Positions 1-6,546 of a stretch of 10,051 bases of DNA are shown in pieces. The notes under the pieces are model-generated. The model did not search any database and was not told the origin of the DNA. It worked only from the letters and a program-made list of their open reading frames with translations. The stretch is from assembly GCA_031380885.1 (NCBI GenBank), contig JANMXL010000262.1:1-10051 (forward strand), given 5' to 3'. The translations under genes and the position numbers were made by a program. Position 1 is the first letter of the stretch. Each line of letters begins with the position of its first letter. Origin of the DNA: PBB1 sp031380885. Lineage in GTDB: Bacteria > Pseudomonadota > Gammaproteobacteria > Burkholderiales > Burkholderiaceae_C.

Positions 1-809
1 TCGACGATCACCGCGTTCATGCCGAAGGTCAGCGCGCCGTTCAGCCGCGCATCGGCGCGGTAGGCGGCCAGCGCGTCACCGACCGCATGGCCGGTCTCGG
101 CGGTGCGCGGGTCGACATCGGGGATGCTGCAGCGCGCACACGGCTTGACCAGCTTCAGCCGCACCGGGCCGTCGGGCGTGTCGAAGTGAATTTCGTCGAG
201 GTGGTCCTCACCATGTGCGTCGAGGCCGTCCAGCACCAGGTTCGGCCGGAAGCGCTGCATCGTCACGGGCGCCGCACCGCTGACGACGATCCGGCGGTTC
301 AGCTCGTCGAGGCTGGCCTGCGAGGTGACCAGCAGCGGGTACTCGTCGGAGAACGCCGCCGCGGCCTCGATCTCGCCCGTCCATTGCGCGCTGGCGAGCC
401 GCTTTTGCGCAGGGTCGAAACGCACCAGCCGCAGTGGTGCCCCCAGGAAGTCGCTGAACCACTGCGCGGTGGCCTCGCCCATGTCGCAGGCCGCGACCTC
501 GTCGTTCCACACTGTGACCCGCACCGCGGCGCCGACCTCACCGAGCGGCACCGTCAAGGCCAGCATGCCCGGCGCGCGCAGCACCATGTCGAGTGCTTTC
601 AATGTCGGCTGGATCAATGCCATCCGCGGCAGCTGGCGCTGCGTGACGAAGCGGCCCTGCGCATCGACCACCATCCAGGTGCGGTCGAATTCGAGGCCGG
701 TCTCGATCAGCAGCGCGTCGCCGGGCGCAGTGCCGCCACAGCTCTTGATCGGGTGCACGCACAGCGCGGCGAGGCGCAGCTCGACATCGAACGCCGACCT
801 GTCACTCAC
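1..809 (-). CDS. MOSC-domain protein, YcbX/mARC type (partial, C-terminus beyond left edge)
   Basis: The minus-strand frame stays open from GTG at 809-807 to the window edge and gives 269 residues of a protein that probably ends soon after. It has the two-part layout of MOSC N-terminal beta-barrel proteins: an N-terminal barrel at about residues 9-125 (LAALCVHPIKSCGG near the start, then FDRTWMVVDAQGRFVTQR) followed by the MOSC domain, with PVTMQRFRPNLVLDG and KPCARC. Cys224 and Cys227 form the C-x-x-C of the MOSC core. Cys227 sits where mARC/YcbX proteins carry the cysteine thought to bind molybdenum, followed by DVDP. Family members are molybdenum-cofactor enzymes or sulfur carriers, and YcbX and mARC reduce N-hydroxylated compounds; the substrate here is unknown. 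GTG is the first in-frame start after the upstream stop, with only a weak ribosome site (GAGCGG). It lies 9 bases after the AsmA-family stop in the same frame, so co-expression is likely. Confidence 0.88.
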   Translation of the reverse strand, partial: MSDRSAFDVELRLAALCVHPIKSCGGTAPGDALLIETGLEFDRTWMVVDAQGRFVTQRQLPRMALIQPTLKALDMVLRAPGMLALTVPLGEVGAAVRVTVWNDEVAACDMGEATAQWFSDFLGAPLRLVRFDPAQKRLASAQWTGEIEAAAAFSDEYPLLVTSQASLDELNRRIVVSGAAPVTMQRFRPNLVLDGLDAHGEDHLDEIHFDTPDGPVRLKLVKPCARCSIPDVDPRTAETGHAVGDALAAYRADARLNGALTFGMNAVIV

Positions 810-818
810 AGGCGCCGC

Positions 819-3248
819 TCACTTGAACAAACCCTTCAGCACGCCTTTCAGCGCGTCCTTCGGTTTTGTGGCTGGCGCAGAAGCTCCAGGGTCGGCCGGT
901 TTCAGCCCCAGCTTTTCTTCGAGCCGGCTGCGCACCTCGTTTTTCAGGCCCTGCGTCACGGCACCAGCGACCACCGACGACCATTCGATCTTCCAGTCGA
1001 GTGCAGTGAACGGGCCGGTCAGCCGCACCGGCACCTGCAGGCCTTTCAGCGCGGCGAGGTCGGCCCCGTCCTGGCCCTTGGCGGTGCCGGTGACGGTGGC
1101 GCGCGCCACATAGTCGATGCGGCCCTGGCCGATGTCGATCGCACCTTCGCCGCCGAGGCGCAGGAACGGGCTTTTCACGTCCAGGTCCTTGTTGCGCGCG
1201 ACCCCATCGGCGATCTGGAAGCTGGCACTCATCTCGCTGAAGTCAGTCTTCTCGGTCTCGCTGGCCTTCTGCACCGCGTCTTGTTGCACGCCGATCGCTG
1301 CCTTGGCCTGGCGCAGGCTCTTCGCGAGGTTGATGCCCTTGATCGCGCCGTCGCGCAGCTGCAGCGCCATCTGGCCCTGCAGCTTCGACTTCAGCGCGTT
1401 GACGCTGCGGCCGGTGGCCTCGATGTCCATCGTCACGCGGCCGGTGCCGTCCATCCAGTCTTTCGCGGCCACGTCCTTCAGCGCGCTGTTGATGTTGATG
1501 CCGTTGGCCGTGCCTTTGAAGCCGACCCGCCCGGTCGCGGCTTCGGCCAGTGCCGAGGCATCGATGCTGCCGCCCCAGACCTTGCCCTGCAGCGTCGTCA
1601 CGCGCAGCAAGCCGCCGTTCAGCGTGGCGTCGATGCGCGCGGCGGCCACCTTGTAGCGCTGGACGGCGAAGCTCGCGGCCTGCAGGCTGAACTGCCCGTC
1701 AACGCTGCGCAGCGCGCTCAGGTCGACCGGGGTGTCGGGGGCCGCCTCGGCCGGTGGTGTCGATACGCCCGCTGCCGCGTCGGCCAGAAGCCGGTTCAGA
1801 TCCAGCGTGTCGAAGCGCGCTTTCGCATTGACCTTGGGCACTGCGCGACCGAGCAGCGCGGTGCCGTCGGTGTTGAAGGCGCCACCGTTGATGTCGCCGG
1901 AAAGCGTCCACGCCGCGCGCTCGGCGGAGGCGCTTGCACTGCCCTTGGCGTCGATCTTCAAGGGCAGCAGGCCGGGGTTCTCGATCAGGCCTTGCAGCGT
2001 CAGCGCATCGAGTGCGATCGAGGCCGGTGTGGCCGCGCCGTTCTTGCCGCTGCTGGCGGCCTGCGCCTGCTTCAGCAGCAGGTTGGCCTTGATCGTCGCT
2101 GCCAGCTTGCGCTGCGCACCGGTGCTGGCGACCTTCGCTTCGAAGCCGGGCAGGCGCAGTGTGTCGAAGCTGCCGGTGGGCGCCGCGCTCTTGAACGCCA
2201 CGTCCAGTGGCGCCGCGCCGCCGCGCTGCAGGCGGCCGCTGAACGCGCTGCCCTTGATCTGATCGCCGGTAGCGGCCAGTTCGGGCCAGTCGAGCGACAG
2301 GCTCAGGGGTTGCGCATCCTGTGCGCCTTTCAGCTGGAAGCTCAGCTTGGCGAGCGCGATGTCCTTGGCCGCCGGGTTGAAGGCGAAACGCTCGATGGCC
2401 AGCATGCTGTTGTCGATCTTCAAACCACCGACCGTCGCGGCCACATTCATCTGCACGCCCTGCGCGTCGATCGCCGCCGCGGCACCGTCCCAGCCAGCGT
2501 TGCCTTTCAGGCCGAGGCGGATTGCCCTGATGCCGACCGCGTCGCCGTTGAACGCGAGGCGGGTGTCGCGCAGCGTGACCGAGCCGGTGGCGAGATCCAG
2601 CTTCAGCTGGGTGTTGCCGCTCAGCTCGCCCTTGACGGCCGGTGCGGTCAGGTCCAGCTGCAGGTCGAAGGCGACTGGCGATTCGGCCTGGTCTTGCAGG
2701 CGGCCGGTGGTCAGCGACTTCAGCGACAGCGCGCCCGCCAGATGGGCCAGATCGTCCTTCACGTGCAGGCTCACGTTCTCCAGCGCGACGCTGTTCACAT
2801 CGAGCCGCGGCGGCTTCTTGCTGCCGTTGCCGGCGTCCGGCGGCGTCTTGGCGTTGAGCAGGTCGTCGATGTTGCGCACGCCCTCGGCGTTGCGCAGGTA
2901 GACCGCCCGCACGCCACGCGCGGCCACCCGGCCGATCACCAGCTCGCGGTTGAGCAACGGCAGCACGTCGACCGCCAGCTCGGCGTGTTCGATCGCGGCG
3001 AACTCGTCAGGCTTGTTGGCTTCGCTCAGGCTGACGTCGGCCAGTGTGATTTCCAGCCGCGGGAACAGCGACAGCCCGATCGGCCCGTTGATCGCCAACG
3101 TGCGGTGGTGGTGCGTCTGCATCCAGTCGATGGCGACGCCCTTGTAGCGGTTGGCATCGAAGCCCATCACCAGCCAGGTGATCACGGCCACCAGCACCAG
3201 CAGCAGGCCCAGCACCCCGAGGGCGATACGGCGAATCCAGATCGACAT
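819..3248 (-). CDS. AsmA family protein
   Basis: This 809-residue protein starts at ATG 3248-3246, with a modest ribosome site (AGGG, 10 bases upstream). An N-terminal membrane anchor at about residues 8-30 (IALGVLGLLLVLVAVITWLV) is followed by the AsmA opening, FDANRYKGVAIDWM, then INGPIGLSLFPRLEITLADV. The long middle is the repetitive beta-strand-rich region typical of the family. A conserved C-terminal AsmA block lies at about residues 600-730 (GQMALQLRDGAIKGINLAKS, later SPFLRLGGEGAIDIGQGRID). The tail is Lys-rich and ends LKGVLKGLFK. The length exceeds E. coli AsmA (about 617 residues) and is closer to the longer AsmA paralogues of betaproteobacteria. Relatives (AsmA, TamB, YhdP, YdbH) are anchored in the inner membrane with a periplasmic groove and take part in outer-membrane phospholipid transport or assembly; which of these roles applies here cannot be read from sequence. 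It heads the leftward unit with the MOSC gene and is transcribed divergently from the UbiH-family gene. Confidence 0.93.
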   Translation of the reverse strand: MSIWIRRIALGVLGLLLVLVAVITWLVMGFDANRYKGVAIDWMQTHHHRTLAINGPIGLSLFPRLEITLADVSLSEANKPDEFAAIEHAELAVDVLPLLNRELVIGRVAARGVRAVYLRNAEGVRNIDDLLNAKTPPDAGNGSKKPPRLDVNSVALENVSLHVKDDLAHLAGALSLKSLTTGRLQDQAESPVAFDLQLDLTAPAVKGELSGNTQLKLDLATGSVTLRDTRLAFNGDAVGIRAIRLGLKGNAGWDGAAAAIDAQGVQMNVAATVGGLKIDNSMLAIERFAFNPAAKDIALAKLSFQLKGAQDAQPLSLSLDWPELAATGDQIKGSAFSGRLQRGGAAPLDVAFKSAAPTGSFDTLRLPGFEAKVASTGAQRKLAATIKANLLLKQAQAASSGKNGAATPASIALDALTLQGLIENPGLLPLKIDAKGSASASAERAAWTLSGDINGGAFNTDGTALLGRAVPKVNAKARFDTLDLNRLLADAAAGVSTPPAEAAPDTPVDLSALRSVDGQFSLQAASFAVQRYKVAAARIDATLNGGLLRVTTLQGKVWGGSIDASALAEAATGRVGFKGTANGININSALKDVAAKDWMDGTGRVTMDIEATGRSVNALKSKLQGQMALQLRDGAIKGINLAKSLRQAKAAIGVQQDAVQKASETEKTDFSEMSASFQIADGVARNKDLDVKSPFLRLGGEGAIDIGQGRIDYVARATVTGTAKGQDGADLAALKGLQVPVRLTGPFTALDWKIEWSSVVAGAVTQGLKNEVRSRLEEKLGLKPADPGASAPATKPKDALKGVLKGLFK

Positions 3249-3336
3249 GGTGAACAGGCCCTATGCCCCCTGAGAAGCGCGGATTGTGCCTGTGCACCCA
3301 GGTTGAAGACGCACCGGCTCCCTACAATCCGACCCG
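3249..3336. promoter_or_regulatory. Divergent intergenic region between AsmA-family and UbiH-family genes
   Basis: These 88 bases separate two genes transcribed away from each other, so both promoters should lie here or inside the opposite gene's 5' end. The plus-strand promoter is the clearer one (see the -10 box entry). On the minus strand the best candidate -10 I see is CACAAT (plus-strand ATTGTG, about 3283-3288), with no convincing -35, so that call is weak. The only ribosome-site-like element for the AsmA-family gene is AGGG at 3262-3259 on the minus strand. I see no operator-like long inverted repeat. Confidence 0.55.
3323..3328 (+). promoter_or_regulatory. Putative sigma-70 -10 box (TACAAT) for the UbiH-family gene
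   Basis: TACAAT matches five of six bases of TATAAT. It ends 8 bases before the ATG at 3337, so transcription would be expected to begin at about 3334-3337, on or within a few bases of the start codon. There is no purine-rich ribosome site in the intervening CCGACCCG, which fits a leaderless message. The -35 is poor: TTGAAG at 3303-3308 leaves only 14 bases of spacing, and the optimally spaced hexamer at 3300-3305 (AGGTTG) is far from consensus. Confidence 0.5.
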
Positions 3337-4458
3337 ATGAAACCCTATGAGGTGCAGGTGCGCGGTGCCGGTCTGGTCGGCCCCGCGCTGGCCTTGTCGC
3401 TGGCGCGCATCGGCCTGCGCGTCGCGCTGGTGGCCGATGCCGCTGCGCCTGCGCGCGGGCCGGATGTGCGGGCGTTTGCGTTGAATGCCGCATCGGTCGC
3501 GCTGCTGCGAAGCCTGAAAGTGTGGGACGCACTGCCGACGCACGCGGCGACTGCGGTGCACGAGATGCGCGTCGAAGGCGACGCGCCGGGCGCAGCGCTC
3601 GAATTCTCGTCGTGGGAGCAGCGGGTCGGCGAGCTGGCCTGGATCGTCGATGCGGCGGTTCTCGAACGTGAACTGGCGGCGGCAGTGCGCTTTTCGCCGC
3701 ATGTGACGGTGATTGCCAGCCCGCAGGCCGATGCCGCCGCCGCGCCGCTGACGGCGATCTGCGAAGGCAAGGCGTCGGCCAGCCGCGACGGGCACCGCGT
3801 GCCCCTCGATCGCCGGCCCTACGGCCATCGCGCGATCGCGGCGCGGCTGGTCAGCTCCAAGCCGCACGGCGGCACCGCGCGCCAGTGGTTCGGCGCGCCC
3901 GATGTGCTGGCGCTGCTGCCTTTCGACGCGCCGCAGCCGCAGTCGTCGTATGCCTTGGTGTGGTCGGTGCCCGATGCGCGGGCCGACGATTTGCTGGCAA
4001 TGGACGCCACGGCGTTCAATGCGGCGCTGATGCAGGCCACCGGCGGTGCCGCAGGCGAGTTGCAACTGACCGGCGAGCGCTTGGCCTGGCCGCTGACCCG
4101 CGCGCAGGTGACAACCTGGTGCGGGCCCGGCTGGGTGCTGGTCGGCGACGCCGCCCATGTGGTGCACCCACTGGCTGGCCAGGGCCTGAACCTGGGGCTG
4201 GCCGACGTGGCGGCCTTGACCGCAGTGCTGTCGGCGCGCGAGCCGTGGCGCGAACTCGGCGACGAGAAACTGCTGCGCCGCTATGCCCGCGAGCGCCTGC
4301 TGCCGACGCGCGCCATGCTCGAAATCACCGACGGGCTGATGCACCTTTTCGCCCACCCGGCGCCGCTGGTGCGCGAACTCCGCAACCGCGGCCTGACGCT
4401 GGTCAACCGGCTGACGCCGATCAAGCGCTGGCTGACCGCTCAGGCGCTGGACTCCTGA
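3337..4458 (+). CDS. UbiH/UbiF-family FAD-dependent hydroxylase (ubiquinone biosynthesis type)
   Basis: This 373-residue protein has the full length and layout of the UbiH/UbiF/VisC/COQ6 aromatic-ring monooxygenases. The N-terminal Rossmann fingerprint is G10-A-G-L-V-G15 (RGAGLVGPALALSLARIG). The second flavin motif, GDAAHVVHPLAGQGLNLG, spans residues 270-287. A KPHGGTARQWF stretch in the middle also fits the family. Known members use NAD(P)H and O2 to hydroxylate the ubiquinone ring at the inner membrane; which ring carbon this one acts on cannot be told from sequence. The mid-protein motif, usually A-D-G-x-x-S-x-x-R, reads C142-E-G-K-A-S-A-S-R here, so the usual Asp is Glu. The ATG at 3337 gives a start 9 residues before the fingerprint, as expected. 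There is no ribosome site, and the TACAAT box lies just upstream. dsbC follows 52 bases later on the same strand. Confidence 0.92.
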   Translation: MKPYEVQVRGAGLVGPALALSLARIGLRVALVADAAAPARGPDVRAFALNAASVALLRSLKVWDALPTHAATAVHEMRVEGDAPGAALEFSSWEQRVGELAWIVDAAVLERELAAAVRFSPHVTVIASPQADAAAAPLTAICEGKASASRDGHRVPLDRRPYGHRAIAARLVSSKPHGGTARQWFGAPDVLALLPFDAPQPQSSYALVWSVPDARADDLLAMDATAFNAALMQATGGAAGELQLTGERLAWPLTRAQVTTWCGPGWVLVGDAAHVVHPLAGQGLNLGLADVAALTAVLSAREPWRELGDEKLLRRYARERLLPTRAMLEITDGLMHLFAHPAPLVRELRNRGLTLVNRLTPIKRWLTAQALDS

Positions 4459-4510
4459 GGCGGCGCCCCGGCGCCCCTGTGTTTCATTCGATCACCTGAA
4501 AGCACCCCCC

Positions 4511-5284
4511 ATGGCTTTGTCATTCGTTAGAAACATCCCGCGTGCTACTGCTCGCACCCTGCTCAACACAGGTGCAGCAGCGCTGCTGATGGCGGTCGCC
4601 GCGACCACGCCGGCCCATGCCGGTGAGGCCGAGATCCGCAAGGCGCTCGGCGAGCGGCTGGCCGACCTGGGCAAGGTCGACGAAGTCACCAAGTCGCCGA
4701 TTTCGGGCTTGTACGAAGTGCGCATCGGCGTCGAGATTTACTACACCGACGAGAACGGCAACTACCTGATCGAAGGCCAGTTGCTGGAAACCAAGACACG
4801 CACCAACCTGACCCAAGCGCGCGTCGCCAAACTGACCGCAATCGACTTCGCCAGCCTGCCGTTGAAAGACGCTGTCGTCTGGAAGCAGGGTGATGGCAGC
4901 CGCAAGCTGGTGGTGTTCGCCGACCCGAACTGCGGCTACTGCAAGAAGTTCGAGCGCGAAGCCCGGGCAGTCAAGGACATCACGATCTACACCTTCTTGT
5001 ACCCAGTCCTCGGAGCGGATTCGGCGGACAAGTCGCGCAACATCTGGTGCGCCAAGGATCGCGGCAAGGTGTGGGCAGACTGGATGGTCGATGGCGCGCT
5101 CCCGCCGAAAGTCATGGGCGAATGCGATACCTCGGCACTGCAGCGCAATACGGCGCTCGGGCGCAAGCACAAGATCAACGGCACGCCGGCACTGGTGTTC
5201 GAAGACGGCAAACGCGTGCCTGGCGCGATGAAGCTCGACGACCTCGAGAAGCAACTGCTGGCCTCGGCGAAGAAGCCCGGTTGA
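4511..5284 (+). CDS. dsbC: Periplasmic thiol:disulfide isomerase DsbC
   Basis: This 257-residue precursor has a signal peptide with Arg residues at 7, 11 and 15, a hydrophobic core at about 22-31, and a likely cut after A-H-A37. An N-terminal dimerisation domain (about 38-100, including ISGLYEVRIGVEIYYTDENG) is followed by a thioredoxin-fold domain. The active site is C141-G-Y-C144, the same dipeptide as in E. coli DsbC. T225-cis-P226 faces it. C180 (IWCAKD) and C205 (GECD) correspond to the second structural disulfide pair of DsbC. DsbC family proteins shuffle wrong disulfides in periplasmic proteins and are kept reduced by the membrane protein DsbD, which is not in this window. The ribosome site is weak (GAAAG, 8 bases before ATG). 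The last codons overlap the next gene's TTG start by 4 bases (TTGA), so the two are probably translated together. Confidence 0.95.
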   Translation: MALSFVRNIPRATARTLLNTGAAALLMAVAATTPAHAGEAEIRKALGERLADLGKVDEVTKSPISGLYEVRIGVEIYYTDENGNYLIEGQLLETKTRTNLTQARVAKLTAIDFASLPLKDAVVWKQGDGSRKLVVFADPNCGYCKKFEREARAVKDITIYTFLYPVLGADSADKSRNIWCAKDRGKVWADWMVDGALPPKVMGECDTSALQRNTALGRKHKINGTPALVFEDGKRVPGAMKLDDLEKQLLASAKKPG

Positions 5285-6546
5285 TTCCGCTGCTGCAAGA
5301 CTTCTTCGACTTCGAGCCCACGCACGCCGAGGCGCTGCGTCGGCTCGATGCGGTGCATCCGGGCGAATATGCCCGCACCCGCAATGCGCTCGACGGCGCG
5401 GTCACCGGGCTGTCACCGTACTTCACCCACGGCGTGATCGGCATGCGCAGCGCGGTCGCCCGCGTGATGCAGAAACACCGGCTGGGGTACGACGACAAGC
5501 TGATGTTCGAATTCGCCTGGCGCGAGTTCTTCCACCATGTGTGGAGCCGCTGCGGCACTCAGGTGCTGGCCGACATGCGGCCCGCCGCGGTGTGGCCCGG
5601 TGCTTACGCAGCCGAGGTGCCGGCCGACCTGCGCGAAGGCCGCACCGGCGTACCGACGATCGACGCCGCGGTGCGCCAGCTGTATGCCACCGGCTATTTG
5701 CACAACCATGTGCGCATGTGGCTGGCCAGCTATGCGGTGCACCTGCGCAAGGTGCACTGGCGCGCCGGCGCCGACTGGCTGTATGGCCATTTGCTCGATG
5801 GCGACGTGCCGAGCAACCACCTGAGCTGGCAGTGGGTGGCGGGCACCTTCTCCAGCAAGCCCTATCTGTTCAACGCGGACAACGTCGCGAAGTACGCGCC
5901 GCGCGCGAATTTCAAAGCCTGGCTGGGCAAGGGCACGGTGATCGATCAGGGCTACGAGGCGCTGGACCGCATCGCGCGGCATGACGGCGATGTCGGGCCT
6001 GAGGCGGGCGTGCACGAAGGCGTGATCGAGCCTCCGCTGTGGGCTGCGCCGAACGCCGATTGGGTGGCCGAGTCGACACGGCCGCTGGTCGCCAGCGCGG
6101 TGCCGCGGCGGCGTGAAATCGAACTCGTCACGCCTTGGTCGATGGGCGAGCGTGAGGCCGGTGCGGGGTCGGGGGCTGGTGGGCCGTGGCGCCTGGGCGT
6201 GATCCACACGCCATCGCACGCATTGCTGCCGTGGAGTGAAGCGCGCTGGCGCTGGGTGCTGCGGCGCCTGGGGCAGGTCACCGATGCGGTGTTCGTCGGT
6301 GATCTGACCTCGTCCGTGCCGTGGAGGGCGGGTGCGCCGACCTGGCCCGGGCCAGGCATGGTCTCGGCCGAGCGGGCGCCGATGCCCGGCTACGACGCCG
6401 CGCTGGGCGCACTCGCCACCTTGCAACCCGCGCCCCGGCTTCTGCCGAACCCGGTGACGCTGTGCCGCTCGTTCAGCGTGTTCTACGAGGCGGTCAAGCG
6501 GCAATCTCGCTCGCTGCAAACGCAGTTGAACGGAGAGCTTTTTTGA
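5281..6546 (+). CDS. Short photolyase-like FAD-binding protein lacking the N-terminal antenna domain
   Basis: This 421-residue protein starts directly in the FAD-binding helical domain of the photolyase/cryptochrome family; the usual N-terminal alpha/beta antenna domain of about 200 residues is missing. Flavin-domain motifs in order are R34-N35 with T42-G-L-S-P-Y-F, E77-F-A-W80-R-E-F-F, GRTGVPTIDAAVRQL, G138-Y-L-H-N142-H-V-R-M146, and D173-G-D-V-P-S-N179-H-L-S-W183-Q-W185. Compared with E. coli photolyase recalled from memory, these match E274, W277, N341, M345, N378, W382 and W384; W160 matches W359 at identical spacing. CPD-type photolyase activity, or a cryptochrome-like light sensor, is therefore plausible. 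Residues of about 300-421 form an unassigned C-terminal segment. The start is TTG at 5281, overlapping the dsbC stop by 4 bases. An open frame reaches upstream to ATG 5047, but that part is antisense-like shadow inside dsbC and matches nothing in the family. Short photolyase-like proteins lacking the antenna domain are known in bacteria. The neighbours do not show the biological role. Confidence 0.87.
   Translation: MIPLLQDFFDFEPTHAEALRRLDAVHPGEYARTRNALDGAVTGLSPYFTHGVIGMRSAVARVMQKHRLGYDDKLMFEFAWREFFHHVWSRCGTQVLADMRPAAVWPGAYAAEVPADLREGRTGVPTIDAAVRQLYATGYLHNHVRMWLASYAVHLRKVHWRAGADWLYGHLLDGDVPSNHLSWQWVAGTFSSKPYLFNADNVAKYAPRANFKAWLGKGTVIDQGYEALDRIARHDGDVGPEAGVHEGVIEPPLWAAPNADWVAESTRPLVASAVPRRREIELVTPWSMGEREAGAGSGAGGPWRLGVIHTPSHALLPWSEARWRWVLRRLGQVTDAVFVGDLTSSVPWRAGAPTWPGPGMVSAERAPMPGYDAALGALATLQPAPRLLPNPVTLCRSFSVFYEAVKRQSRSLQTQLNGELF
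6532..6537 (+). promoter_or_regulatory. Ribosome binding site selecting the TTG start at 6543
   Basis: GGAGAG lies 5 bases before the TTG at 6543 and 26 bases before the first ATG at 6564. This spacing favours TTG as the real start of the DUF3429 gene. The site is inside the last codons of the photolyase-like gene. Confidence 0.65.

Noticed and set aside
87..3350. Plus-strand open frame of 1087 codons opposite the MOSC and AsmA-family genes
   Set aside because: It spans two recognised minus-strand genes, the divergent intergenic region and the UbiH-family start. Its product is an Arg/Gln/His/Ala-rich sequence with no recognisable domain, as expected for the antisense of GC-biased codons.
3322..4356. 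Minus-strand open frame of 344 codons opposite the UbiH-family gene
   Set aside because: Antisense shadow of a well-recognised gene; the composition is Arg/Gln-rich and no motif is seen.
4462..4475. GGCGCC-CC-GGCGCC inverted repeat after the UbiH-family stop, considered as a terminator
   Set aside because: The loop would be only 2 bases, there is no T-run after it, and such repeats are expected by chance at this GC content.
4481..4502. TTTCA...TGAAA inverted repeat before dsbC, considered as an operator
   Set aside because: The arms are only 5 bases and there is no supporting promoter element, so chance is the simpler explanation.
5047..5280. ATG 5047 as the start of the photolyase-like gene
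   Set aside because: It would bury 78 codons inside dsbC and add an N-terminus with no photolyase similarity. The family-like sequence begins right after TTG 5281.
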